Shown: positions 6,591 through 15,756 of the stretch, piece after piece
How the letters are laid out: each line of letters starts with the position of its first letter
How positions within the stretch are numbered: position 1 is the stretch's first letter
Assembly: GCA_052148715.1 (NCBI GenBank)
Contig: JBKQHQ010000126.1
Coordinates: 1-59,420, forward strand
Direction: 5' to 3'
Source: JBKQHQ01 sp052148715
GTDB lineage: Bacteria; Pseudomonadota; Alphaproteobacteria; Rhizobiales; Xanthobacteraceae
DNA length: 59,420 bases
Position numbers and translations under genes: made by a program
The notes under the pieces: model-generated
The model's input: the letters and a program-made list of their open reading frames with translations, nothing else
What the model was told of the DNA's origin: nothing
Database searches by the model: none

Positions 6591-7995
6591 CGGACTTCCC
6601 CGAGATATCAAACGCGGCGAAATTAGCGATGAAGCCCTTTTCGTCCTCGAGGCAGCGCAAGTCGAGGATCAACGATTGGTCCTCGATCCGGCCCACCACA
6701 GGAACCGGAAGCCGGCGCAATGCCGCGGCCAAAGCGGACAGCGCCCGCCCGCCTCCGCGCGCCGCCCGCGGGCTGATCGCGAGCCCTGCGCTCGGCACCG
6801 TCTCGAGCGGTAATGCTCCCGAGCCGATCTGGCTCGCGCAGGCGCACACCGCAACCTTGTAGGCATCGCCAGTCTTTTCGGCGATAGCCGGCAGAACCTT
6901 ACGAGCCAACGCCTCGATTTCTCTTGCCGGTCTTGTCAGCAGGCGCACGATCGGCAGGCGTTCGGCCAGTCGATCAGGATCGCGATAGAGGCGCAACGTC
7001 GCCTCCAACGCAGCAAGCCTGATCTTATCGATGCGCAGCGCTCGCTTCAGCGGATTGCGATTGATCCGAGCGATCAGCTCCTTGCGGCCGACGACGAAGC
7101 CGGCTTGCGGGCCACCGAGCAGCTTGTCGCCAGAAAAGGTGACGAGATCGGCCCCGTCGGCGACCGCTTCCTTGACCGTCGGCTCGTGCACGAGCCCGAA
7201 GCGCGCGAGGTCGATCAGCGTGCCGGAGCCAAGATCATTGACCAACGGGACCTGCCGCTCGCGCGCAAGCGCGGCGAGCTCGCGGGCACCAACCTGCTTG
7301 GTGAAGCCTTCGATGCGATAGTTGGAGGTGTGTACTTTGAGGATCAGTCCGGTCCTCGGCCCGATCGCGTCCGCATAGTCCTGCTTGTGGGTGCGATTGG
7401 TGGTGCCGACCTCCAAGAGCTTCGCCCCGGCGCGGGTCATGATCTGGGGCATGCGGAAAGCACCCCCGATCTCGATCAGCTCGCCGCGCGAGACGATCGC
7501 CTCGCGTCCCTTGGCCAGCGTGTTGAGCACCAACAGAACGGCGGCGGCATTGTTATTGACCACGGTCGCGTCCTCGGCGCCGGTGAGTTCGCACAACAGC
7601 GCGCGCACGAGATCATCGCGGTCGCCGCGCCGGCCGCTACCTAGATCGAATTCGAGCGCCACGGCGTTACGCATCGCCGACTGCGCCGCCTCGATCGCCG
7701 CTTCGGCGAGCAGCGCGCGGCCGAGATTGGTATGCAGCACCGTTCCGGTCAGGTTGAAAACCGGCCGCAGCTTCGGCCGCTCCCGCACCTCGAGCTGCCT
7801 CAGCGCGGCCGCCGCGATCTGACCGGAATCGCCCGACGCGATCCGGTCCGTACGGGCGGCCGCAAGCGTGTTGCGCACGGCCTCGACCACCGCGGGACGG
7901 CCGAACCGGTCGGCGGCTTCCGTCGCCACCGGCGTGCGCAACACTTCATCCACCGACGGCAACTTGCGGAGCGCGACCGTTGCGGTCTTTGCCAT
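6577..7995 (-). CDS. selA: L-seryl-tRNA(Sec) selenium transferase SelA
   Basis: 472 residues, normal for SelA. This PLP enzyme converts Ser-tRNA(Sec) to Sec-tRNA(Sec) using selenophosphate. The family signature FNLTGTVLHTNLGRALL lies near residue 80, and the PLP-binding lysine is in SGDKLLGGPQAG (Lys291, matching the active-site Lys of E. coli SelA). The N-terminal helical domain LPSVDEVLRTP contacts the tRNA. It follows fdhE by 8 bases and overlaps the Sel1 gene, inside the formate dehydrogenase operon. Confidence 0.96.
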   Translation of the reverse strand: MAKTATVALRKLPSVDEVLRTPVATEAADRFGRPAVVEAVRNTLAAARTDRIASGDSGQIAAAALRQLEVRERPKLRPVFNLTGTVLHTNLGRALLAEAAIEAAQSAMRNAVALEFDLGSGRRGDRDDLVRALLCELTGAEDATVVNNNAAAVLLVLNTLAKGREAIVSRGELIEIGGAFRMPQIMTRAGAKLLEVGTTNRTHKQDYADAIGPRTGLILKVHTSNYRIEGFTKQVGARELAALARERQVPLVNDLGSGTLIDLARFGLVHEPTVKEAVADGADLVTFSGDKLLGGPQAGFVVGRKELIARINRNPLKRALRIDKIRLAALEATLRLYRDPDRLAERLPIVRLLTRPAREIEALARKVLPAIAEKTGDAYKVAVCACASQIGSGALPLETVPSAGLAISPRAARGGGRALSALAAALRRLPVPVVGRIEDQSLILDLRCLEDEKGFIANFAAFDISGKSDALA

Positions 7996-8003
7996 CGCCG
8001 ACC

Positions 8004-8921
8004 TCAGTAACCGATCAGGAATGGGTTGACGGCGCCGCGTCGATATCCGGTCTCGCGCAGAAGCAGGTCGAGCCCAACGCTCGCCACGTCATCGGCGACG
8101 GGGTCGAGCGCGGGATCCTTGTGCTGGTGCAGGATTTTCACATAGCCCCCGCAAGAGCCGCAGGTTTCCGCCTTGACCGATCCCGCCCCGCCGGCGAGCT
8201 CTTCATAAGCGATGCCCTTGGTCGATCCGCACAAGACGCATTTGATGCGCACGACGTGCCACTGCGTCGCGCACAGCGAGCATGAGCAGAAGCGCGCGCC
8301 GTGCGCGCCGCTCCAACCGACGATCTGCGACGCGACCGGGGCGCCCCCGCAGACCGGGCAAACACCCTCGCCGACCGGCACCAGCGCGACCGGATCGAGC
8401 CGCGATGCCAGGCGGGCGAAATGCACCTGCAGTGCGGCCGCTACATAGACATGATCCGCCAGTGCCTCGACCGGTATGGAGAAGGCCAGCACCGAGCGCA
8501 CCATGGCGTCGCGCGTGCCGGCGTCGGCGACACGGGCGCGCGCCAACGCCGCGCGGGCGGCGTCGGGCATGTCGATCTCGACGACCAGCTCGAACAGTCG
8601 ATCGAGCGTCACGTCGAGCGCGGGGGCGGCGGTGAAGCGGCTGCGGTCGAGAGGCGGCATCGCGTGGCCCTGCGCCAGCGCCAGCGCGTCGTCGCGGGGC
8701 ATATCCGGCTCCGGCAGGCCCTCTTGCAGGCGATGCTGGCTTTCACTCAGCCCCGCGAGAAATCGCAGATAGGCTCCAAGCCCGTGACCTTCGGCCAAGG
8801 CGCGAAAACGCCCCGCGCGCGTCGCAAATAGAGTGCGAGGATCGGGAAGACGGACGAACGGAGGCTCAGCAATTTGCCCGATCGGAATTGGATCGTGCCG
8901 AGGGGCACCAGCCTTGCTCAT
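8004..8921 (-). CDS. fdhE: Formate dehydrogenase accessory protein FdhE
   Basis: 305 residues. FdhE is a cytoplasmic rubredoxin-like factor needed for activity and assembly of membrane-bound formate dehydrogenases. Four paired-cysteine motifs typical of the family are present in the second half: CPVCGG, CSLC, CVLCG and CGSCGG. The C-terminal segment (ALDPVADDVASVGLDLLLRETGY) is also characteristic. It sits between the cytochrome b subunit gene and selA, so enzyme, maturation factor and selenocysteine machinery are cotranscribed. Confidence 0.94.
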   Translation of the reverse strand: MSKAGAPRHDPIPIGQIAEPPFVRLPDPRTLFATRAGRFRALAEGHGLGAYLRFLAGLSESQHRLQEGLPEPDMPRDDALALAQGHAMPPLDRSRFTAAPALDVTLDRLFELVVEIDMPDAARAALARARVADAGTRDAMVRSVLAFSIPVEALADHVYVAAALQVHFARLASRLDPVALVPVGEGVCPVCGGAPVASQIVGWSGAHGARFCSCSLCATQWHVVRIKCVLCGSTKGIAYEELAGGAGSVKAETCGSCGGYVKILHQHKDPALDPVADDVASVGLDLLLRETGYRRGAVNPFLIGY

Positions 8922-8977
8922 CTTTCAACCTCACGAACCGCACGGGCCACGTGACAGACGGGCGGACGGCGCCCGTC

Positions 8978-9673
8978 TTATTTAGCGGGCTTCGCGCCGG
9001 TGTCTCTCGGCTTTCCAGTCACGAGCTCTCTCAGCCACTTGCGATGATGCTTCCAGGCCCAGCCGCCGGTGACGTAGCCGCGGGTCATCGCACGAAGCGT
9101 ACCACGCTCCCAGATCACCATGTAGATGTGGACGATCACCGCGCAGATCGCAAGCACGGCGGCGAGGGAGTGAATCAAGACCGCGATCCGCTTCTGCTCG
9201 ATTGTCGTATAGCCGTAGAAATATTGGTCCCAGATTATTAGGCCGGTGACGAACAGGACAATCACCAGAAAGGCCATCGACCAGAAGAACATCTTCTGCC
9301 CTGGGTTGTAACGTCCGACCTCGGGCAGTTTGTCCTCGCGACCTGCCAACATGTCGGGCAGGCCGAGCAGCCATGGAACATCCTCGCGCGCAAGCAGGCA
9401 TGCTCGCCAAAACCGGAAGAACAAGCCGTAGAACGCAAAGAGCACGACGACCCCGACCCACGGATGGAACGCCCGCGTGTTCTCACCGCCGCCGAAGAGA
9501 TCGGTGAGGAAGAACAGACTTGGATGGAACAGCGCGAGCCCGGAGACCGCCAGCAGGATCAGGCAGATCGCCGTGGTCCAGTGGTTGATGCGGGCGCCCG
9601 CGGTGTAGCGGTCGACGGTGACCGGGTCGCCGGGATTCACCTTGTCGCCCGGCTGGATGTCGTAGGCCGTCAT
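8978..9673 (-). CDS. fdnI: Formate dehydrogenase gamma subunit (cytochrome b)
   Basis: 231 residues, an integral membrane diheme cytochrome b that passes electrons from the iron-sulfur subunit to quinone. Four hydrophobic helices are seen: TTAICLILLAVSGLALF, WVGVVVLFAFYGLFF, MFFWSMAFLVIVLFVTGLIIW and LAAVLAICAVIVHIYMVIW. Candidate heme histidines are in RINHWTT, FHPW, LIHSL and VIVHIY. The ATG overlaps the fdxH stop (ATGA). It cannot be assigned to the FdnI or FdoI branch by eye. Confidence 0.93.
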   Translation of the reverse strand: MTAYDIQPGDKVNPGDPVTVDRYTAGARINHWTTAICLILLAVSGLALFHPSLFFLTDLFGGGENTRAFHPWVGVVVLFAFYGLFFRFWRACLLAREDVPWLLGLPDMLAGREDKLPEVGRYNPGQKMFFWSMAFLVIVLFVTGLIIWDQYFYGYTTIEQKRIAVLIHSLAAVLAICAVIVHIYMVIWERGTLRAMTRGYVTGGWAWKHHRKWLRELVTGKPRDTGAKPAK

Positions 9674-10617
9674 TGCCGCGCACTCCCCGTCAACCGCTTG
9701 GCGTTCTCCTCATCCTCACGCGAGACCCTGTTGGCTCCCGATACGACCTGGTGCAGGAAGCCCCCTGCGGCGAACACGACCATCGCCGCTAGACCGGCGT
9801 ATTTGGCCACGCCCTTCCACAGCTCGACGATCTGACTGATCCTCGGATCCTTGGCCAGGTTGGCATAAATTTCCGGCTTGTCGGCATGATGCAGCACATA
9901 CATCACATGCGTGCCGCCGACGCCCGGAGGATCGTAGAGACCGGCGTTCTTGTAGCCGCGGGACTTGAGGTCCTTGATTCGCTCTTCGGCGTGTTGCTTC
10001 ATCTCCTCCTTGGTGCCGAACACGATCGCGTGCGTCGGACAGGCCTTGGCGCAGGCCGGACCTTGGCCGACCGCGACGCGGTCGGAGCACAGCGTGCATT
10101 TGTACGCTTTGTGATCGACTTGGGAGATGCGCGGGATGTTGAACGGGCATCCCTTCACGCAGTACCCGCAGCCGATGCAGTTCTCGTGCACGAAGTCGAC
10201 GATGCCGTTGGAGTATTGAACGATCGCGCCCGGCGCCGGGCAGGCCTTGAGGCAGCCGGGATCGGCGCAGTGCATGCAGCCGTCCTTGCGGATCAGCCAT
10301 TCGAGATTCTGCGTCTCGGGATTGACCCATTCGGTGAAACGCATGAGCGTGAACATGCTCGGCGTGAGATCGGGCGGGTTCTCGTAAACCCCCACGTTCG
10401 TGCCGATGTCCGCGCGCATGTCGTTCCATTCCAAGCAGGCCGATTGGCAGGCCTTGCAACCGATGCATTTCGACACGTCGATGAGCTTGGCCACCGGCGT
10501 CAGTTGCCGGCTGGGCGCAGGCACCGAGGACGCCGATCGTTTGATCAGATCGCCTTCACTGAGGTTCGTCTTGACGTCTTGTGTCGGCGGGTTGGGAAGC
10601 TCGAATTCGAATGCCAT
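9670..10617 (-). CDS. fdxH: Formate dehydrogenase beta subunit (4 x [4Fe-4S])
   Basis: 315 residues. It carries electrons from the selenoprotein alpha subunit to cytochrome b. Four ferredoxin-type cysteine clusters are visible: CIGCKACQSAC, CMHCADPGCLKACP, CIGCGYCVKGCP and CTLCSDRVAVGQGPACAKACP. A single C-terminal membrane anchor (YAGLAAMVVFAAGGFLHQVV) fits the family, which is exported with the alpha subunit and faces the periplasm. The gene starts 11 bases after fdnG with a GGAGGGAG ribosome-binding site. Confidence 0.95.
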   Translation of the reverse strand: MAFEFELPNPPTQDVKTNLSEGDLIKRSASSVPAPSRQLTPVAKLIDVSKCIGCKACQSACLEWNDMRADIGTNVGVYENPPDLTPSMFTLMRFTEWVNPETQNLEWLIRKDGCMHCADPGCLKACPAPGAIVQYSNGIVDFVHENCIGCGYCVKGCPFNIPRISQVDHKAYKCTLCSDRVAVGQGPACAKACPTHAIVFGTKEEMKQHAEERIKDLKSRGYKNAGLYDPPGVGGTHVMYVLHHADKPEIYANLAKDPRISQIVELWKGVAKYAGLAAMVVFAAGGFLHQVVSGANRVSREDEENAKRLTGSARQ

Positions 10618-10628
10618 CGCTCCCTCCC

Positions 10629-13600
10629 TTATGCCACCGGCCCGGCGATGGGCTCGATATCCACCAGGAACGCCTTGTATTCAGGCGTCTCGATGTTCGC
10701 GTCACCGACATAGGGGGTAAGCGAATTCGGGCCGAAGCCCTTCTTCGCCGCTCCCGTGAACCCCCAGTGGAGGGGAATGCCGACGATGTGCACGGTCTTG
10801 CCATCGCAGGTCAGCGGTGCGATCCGCTTGGTGACGACGGCCTTGGCCTTCACCGACCCGCGTTTGGACCACACCCGGACCCAACCGCCTGACTTGACGC
10901 CCTTCTCCCTCGCGAGCTGCTCCGATATTTCGACGAAGAACTCCGGTTGCAGCGAAGCATTGATCTGGACGTGCTTGGTCCAGAAGTGGAAGTGCTCGGT
11001 CAGCCGATAAGAGGTCGCCGCATACGGGAACTCCTTGGCGTCGCCGAACTGCTCCATATCGCCCCTGAATACGCGCGCGACCGGGTTGCCTCGAATCTTC
11101 GGCGCGATCACGTTGGCGATCGGCGCCTCGAACGGTTCGTAGTGAACCGGGAAGGGTCCGTCGCGCAGCATTCCAAGCGTGAACAGCCGTGCGGTGCCTT
11201 CCGCGTTCATGATGAACGGGCCGACCACATCCGGCTTCGCGTTGGGCGCGATGTCCGGCACGTCGTAGCCGGTCCAGCTCGTGCCGTTCCATTCGATCAG
11301 CTTGCGGCTCGGATCCCAGGCCTTGCCGCTGATATCGGCGGATGCCCGATTGTACAGGATGCGGCGATTGACCGGCCAAGAGAACGCCCACTTGGCAAAG
11401 GCGCCGGTCTCGTCCGGATCGCTGTTGTCGCGGCGAGCCATATTGTTGCCCGCCTCGTTGAAGCAGCCGGAATAGATCCAGCAGCCGCACGCCGTCTTCC
11501 CGTCGTCGCGCAGGGCCGCAAAGCTGACGACCTGCTTGCCCTTCGCCAAAACGATCTTGGTCGGATCGTTCGGATCGGCGATGTCCTCGGTCGCGTAGCC
11601 ATTCATCTCCTTGGCGACCTCTTCCGGCGTCGGATCGCCGGCGTTCTGGTAGTTCCACACCAGATTGAGCATCGGTTCGGGAACCGGACCGCCCTCCTTT
11701 TGGTACAGAGCCTTCAGGCGCAGATAGATCTGCGCCATGATCCAGAGGTCGACCTTGGCCTCGCCGGGAGGAGTGGCACCAGCCCAGTGCCACTGCAGCC
11801 AGCGGCTCGAGTTGGTGAGGGAACCTTCGTCCTCCGCGAAGCAAGCCGTCGGCAACTGAATCACCTCCGTCTGGATCTTCGACGGATCGACATCGTTATA
11901 CTCGCCGTGATTATCCCAGAACCGCGACGTCTCGGTATCCAGGGGATCCATGACGACGAGGAACTTGAGCTTCGACAGCGCCGTGGTGATCTTCTTTCTG
12001 TTCGGGAACGAAAGCAGGGGGTTGAAGCCCTGGCAGAAGTAGCCGTTCATCTTGCCCTGGTGCATGAGCTCAAACGCCCGCAGGACGTCGTAGGCCGGCA
12101 CATCGAGCTTCGGCAGATAATCGTAGGCGAAGCTGTTCTCGGCCGTCGCGGCCGGGCCCCACATCGATTTCTGGAAGCTGACGAAGAACTTCTTGTAGTT
12201 CTGCCAATAGCTCATCTGGTTCGGCCGCAGTGGCTTGAACCCGCGGGTCGACATGTAAGTATTGAAGTCGACCTCCCTCTCCATCGGCAGCGTCAGGTAG
12301 CCGGGGATGAGGTTCGACATCAGCCCGAGATCGGTCAGCCCTTGGATGTTGGAGTGACCGCGCAGAGCGTTCATGCCGCCGCCGCGGACACCGATGTTGC
12401 CCAGGATGAGCTGCAGCATCGCCATCGCGCGGATGTTCTGCGAGCCCTTCGAATGCTGGGTCCACCCGAGCGCGTACATCGAGGTCATCGTCTTGGTCGG
12501 CGATGACGTCTCGGCGATCATCTGCGCCACCTTTAGGAACTTGTCCTTCGGCGTGCCGCAAATGCGCTCGACCATCTCGGGCGTGTAGACCGACACATGC
12601 TGCTTGAGCAGATTCCAGACACACCGCGGGTTCTGCAGCGTATCGTCGGCCATCACGAAGCCATCCGGGCCGATTTGATACTGCCAGGTGGACTTGTCGT
12701 AGTCGCGCTTGCTTTCGTCGTATCCGGTGAACAGGCCGTCCTGATAGGCAAAGCCTTCCTTCACGAGGTAAGGCGCGTTGGTGAAGGCCTTCGCATAGTC
12801 CCAGTGTATCTTGTCGTTCTGGATGCAGTAATTGATCACGCCGAGCAGGAAGGCGATGTCCGTACCCTGGCGGATCGGCGCATAGAGGTCGGCGACCGAC
12901 GCCGAGCGGGTAAAGCGCGGATCGACAACGATCAGCTTGGCGCCACGGTTGGCCTTGGCCTCCGTGACCCATTTGAATCCGCACGGGTGCGCCTCGGCGG
13001 CGTTCCCACCCATAATCACGACGAGATCCGTGTTCTTAATGTCAGTCCACGAATTCGTCATCGCGCCACGACCGAAAGTTGGGCCCAGACTGGACACCGT
13101 GGGGCCGTGTCAAACGCGCGCTTGATTGTCGAATGGCACCATGCCGGCGCTGCGGACCACTTTGTAGGTCACGAACGCGGCCTCGTTGGACGATGCAGAT
13201 GCGGCGAGGAACCCGGTACTCACCCACCGGTTCACCGTCACCCCGTCGTTGTTCTTGGCGATGAAGTTTTTGTCGCGGTCGTCCTTCATCAGTCGCGCGA
13301 CGCGATCGAGCGCGACATCCCAAGACACCCGCTCGAATTTGTCCGAGCCCGGCTTGCGGATCATCGGATATTTCAGCCGCGTCTCGGAATGCACCAGATC
13401 GAGCAGCGCGGCACCCTTCGGGCATAGTGTGCCGCGGTTGGTCGGGTGGTCCACGTCGCCTTCGATGTGGACGACCTCGGCCTTCTCACCTTTCGCAAGG
13501 TTGCCTTTCGAATACATGATGATGCCGCAGCCGACGGCGCAGTAGGTGCAGGTATTGCGGGTCTCGGTCGTGCCCGCGAGTTTGAAGGGTCGTATCGCCG

Positions 13601-13709
13601 CTGCGTAAGCGGTCTCGACATCTCCGAACCCGAGCGCTCCGATTGTTGTCCCGGCAAGACCCGCGCTGGCGCCTTTCAAAAGCTGGCGCCGCGAGAGTTC
13701 CATATTCAC
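10629..13709 (-). CDS. fdnG: Formate dehydrogenase alpha subunit, selenocysteine-containing
   Basis: Molybdopterin enzyme oxidising formate to CO2. It appears as two ORFs (13110-13856 and 10629-13097), because UGA at 13110-13112 encodes selenocysteine, about residue 200, in the context NQARV-Sec-HGPTV, which matches E. coli FdnG Sec196. The start is the GTG at 13709 (or ATG at 13703), behind AAGGAGG and just before the Tat motif SRRQLLK; this gives about 1026 residues, close to the family length. The N-terminal [4Fe-4S] cysteines are in CTYCAVGC and the fourth in LCPKG. The Tat signal shows export with fdxH to the periplasmic face. Confidence 0.95.
13074..13112 (-). promoter_or_regulatory. 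Bacterial SECIS element with Sec UGA codon
   Basis: Counting the T of UGA as base 1, a hairpin spans bases 15-32: GG, a bulged U at base 17, stem GUCC/GGGC, and an AGUCU loop closed below by CC. The bulged U17 and the loop GU pair are the SelB recognition features, and the layout matches the E. coli fdnG SECIS (GG-U-AGCA-AGUCU-UGCU-CC). The sequence is also under coding constraint (HGPTVSSLGPTF). Confidence 0.9.
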
Positions 13710-14287
13710 GGGTGGGCCCTCCTTGAGACCATGTGCCCCCAACGGGGGACGTTTCGCCGTGGGACGCGCCCTTTGTCCGGTCTTGCGCCCCGATGCACCA
13801 AATCCAAGCCCGCCAAGGCTATTTTTGAACCGGACCAGAGTCAAATAGCGCAGCAATAAGCTACACTGTAACGAAGAAAATTGCCGGTCTTTCGTTACAT
13901 AAATATGCCTAGCGACGCACTTTCTCTTGCTTGTGGCCTATAGCCACATCCCGTGGTCCCACCGCCAAGGACGAGCGGCTTATACGGCTGTGGCAATCCG
14001 CGAGTCGAACGCCCGTTTCCTTGTTGACCTTCGCGTCCACTGCATCGCAGTATGACGCTGTGGCGCACGCGACGGCTCCCGAGGCTCGGGGCATACACGG
14101 CGATGACGGTGGCTCTTCGCGGCCGCCCGGATGGTGCGGCCGTTCGCGGCAGCGCAGCATGCCCGGCGTTGCCGCCTGCCGTGTTGCATCGCAAAGCTCG
14201 CCGTTACTGTCGGTTTGGTGCTCATTGCGCGCCCAAACCGGCCTACGATCAAGCCGCTATATCCATATCCATTAGCAGGGAGGTTGA
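13710..14287. promoter_or_regulatory. Divergent intergenic region between fdn/sel operon and selD operon
   Basis: 578 bases without a supported gene. It holds two dyads: TGTAACGAA (13867-13875) with TTCGTTACA (13891-13899), a perfect 9-bp inverted repeat with 15-base spacer, and TGTGGC-CTATA-GCCACA at 13932-13948. Both are about 160-240 bases upstream of fdnG and are good candidates for a regulator controlling the formate dehydrogenase operon, the divergent operon, or both. ORFs in this stretch lack family resemblance and are rejected. Confidence 0.5.
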
Positions 14288-15394
14288 ATGATGAACATGC
14301 ACAGACGCGACGTCTTGAAGGCGGGTGTCGCTCTTTCGGTGACCGCCGGACTGCCCACGGCGGTATCGGCGCACGTGCCTTTTGCTCCGAAGCCTGAAAC
14401 GTGGCGATACTTTCAGATCGTGACCCGATTGGAGATCGCGAAGCCTCGAGGCAAGGTGCAGGCGTGGATACCGTTGCCCTCGGTCAGCGAGGCCAAATGG
14501 GTTCGGCCGATGGGTAACGACTGGAAGACCAACGCCAAAGCGACGGTCAAGCAGGATCCGAAATACGGCGCGCAGATGCTGCATGTCGAATGGGCTGAGC
14601 ACGAGACGGCGCCGGTCGTCGAGGCGGTAAGCAAATTCGCTGCCCGCGATCGCGCCATTGATTTGACGAAGCCTGCGACCGTCGCGCCACTGACCGCCGA
14701 CGAGCGCAAATTCTATACGGAAGGGACCGACCTCATTCCCGTCGACGGCATCGTCAGGGAGACCGCGGACAGGATCACGGAGGGGAAGTCGACCGAAGTC
14801 GAAAAGGCCCGTGCGATCTATGAGTGGATCGTCGATAATACGTTCCGTGATCCACACACTCGCGGCTGCGGTATCGGCGACATCGCGGCCATGCTGAGGA
14901 CAGGAAATCTCGGCGGCAAATGCGCCGATCTCAACGCGCTCTTCAAGGGGCTGGCGATGGCCGCCGGGCTTCCGGCCCGCGACGTCTATGGCATCCGCGT
15001 CGCACCGTCGCGGTTCGGCTACAAGAGTCTCGGCGCCGGTTCCGAGATCGTCACCAAGGCGCAGCATTGCCGCGCCGAGGTGTACCTGACCGGTTTCGGC
15101 TGGGTGCCGGTCGACCCGGCCGACGTGCGCAAGGTCGTGCTGGAAGAGCCGCCGACCAATCTCGCTCTCGCCGACCCGAAAGTCGTCGCGGCACGCGAGG
15201 CCTTGTTCGGCTCCTGGGAGACGAATTGGCTTGCCTACAATACGGCGCACGACATCGCGTTGCCGGGATCGGCGGGGCCCAAGCTCGACTTCCTGATGTA
15301 TCCGCAGGCGGAGATGGACAACATACGCCTCGACTGCCTCGACCCCGACAGCTTCAAATACACGATCATGGCCAAGGAGCTGACTTCGGCGTGA
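14288..15394 (+). CDS. Tat-exported transglutaminase-like cysteine protease-fold protein
   Basis: 368 residues. The N-terminus has a Tat-type signal (MHRRDVLKAGVALSVTAG) ending near VSAHV. The transglutaminase core is in the C-terminal half: Cys212 in GGKCADLNALF, His260 in KAQHCRAEVY and Asp276 in PVDPADVRK, a complete catalytic triad. Such bacterial proteins hydrolyse or transfer at peptide amide bonds; the target is unknown. AGGGAGG lies at a good distance from the ATG. It is the first gene of a plus-strand set with a TusA-like gene (93 bases on) and selD, and diverges from the formate dehydrogenase operon, suggesting a link to that periplasmic-facing enzyme. Confidence 0.85.
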   Translation: MMNMHRRDVLKAGVALSVTAGLPTAVSAHVPFAPKPETWRYFQIVTRLEIAKPRGKVQAWIPLPSVSEAKWVRPMGNDWKTNAKATVKQDPKYGAQMLHVEWAEHETAPVVEAVSKFAARDRAIDLTKPATVAPLTADERKFYTEGTDLIPVDGIVRETADRITEGKSTEVEKARAIYEWIVDNTFRDPHTRGCGIGDIAAMLRTGNLGGKCADLNALFKGLAMAAGLPARDVYGIRVAPSRFGYKSLGAGSEIVTKAQHCRAEVYLTGFGWVPVDPADVRKVVLEEPPTNLALADPKVVAAREALFGSWETNWLAYNTAHDIALPGSAGPKLDFLMYPQAEMDNIRLDCLDPDSFKYTIMAKELTSA

Positions 15395-15486
15395 TGACGA
15401 TCGATCGTTCTCCACGGGCGCCGCAGAAGCGGCGCCCGCATATGCGCCATCGGGCGCGTGGATTTCGATAAACCCGGCGCACCTGC

Positions 15487-15714
15487 ATGAACGAGACGGT
15501 GCTCGATCTCAGAGGACTGCGCTGCCCACAACCTGTGCTGCGCGCGAAGAAAGCACTCCGGAATGTCCCGCTCGGTGGCGTCCTGGTTCTCGAATGCAGC
15601 GATCCGCTGACCGTGATCGACGTGCCGCATTTCGTGAACCAGACCGGACAGACACTCGCTGCCCAGGAGCGCAACGGTGAGCTCTACGTCTTCAGGATCG
15701 TCAAGCAACGCTGA
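15487..15714 (+). CDS. TusA/YedF-family sulfur (selenium) carrier
   Basis: 75 residues with the full SirA/TusA motif LDLRGLRCPQPVLRAKKAL, where Cys13 is the acceptor cysteine, and the second half (LECSDPLTVIDVPHFVNQTGQTL) typical of the family. TusA passes persulfide sulfur; the YedF branch co-occurs with selD in selenium-using bacteria. Location between a transglutaminase-like gene and selD favours the selenium-associated branch, possibly delivering selenide to SelD. This is inferred from context, not shown. Confidence 0.9.
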   Translation: MNETVLDLRGLRCPQPVLRAKKALRNVPLGGVLVLECSDPLTVIDVPHFVNQTGQTLAAQERNGELYVFRIVKQR

Positions 15715-15756
15715 TGCGTCGAAGCACGCTGCCGTATCATTGCCGAGAGTAGAACC

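Noticed and set aside
10947..12506. 519-codon plus-strand ORF opposite fdnG
   Set aside because: It is antisense to a certain formate dehydrogenase gene; long open frames on the opposite strand are expected in GC-rich DNA and it resembles no protein family.
13097..13112. Possible pseudogenisation of fdnG by a stop codon
   Set aside because: The UGA aligns with the conserved selenocysteine, a SECIS hairpin follows, and selA, selB, selC and selD are all present.
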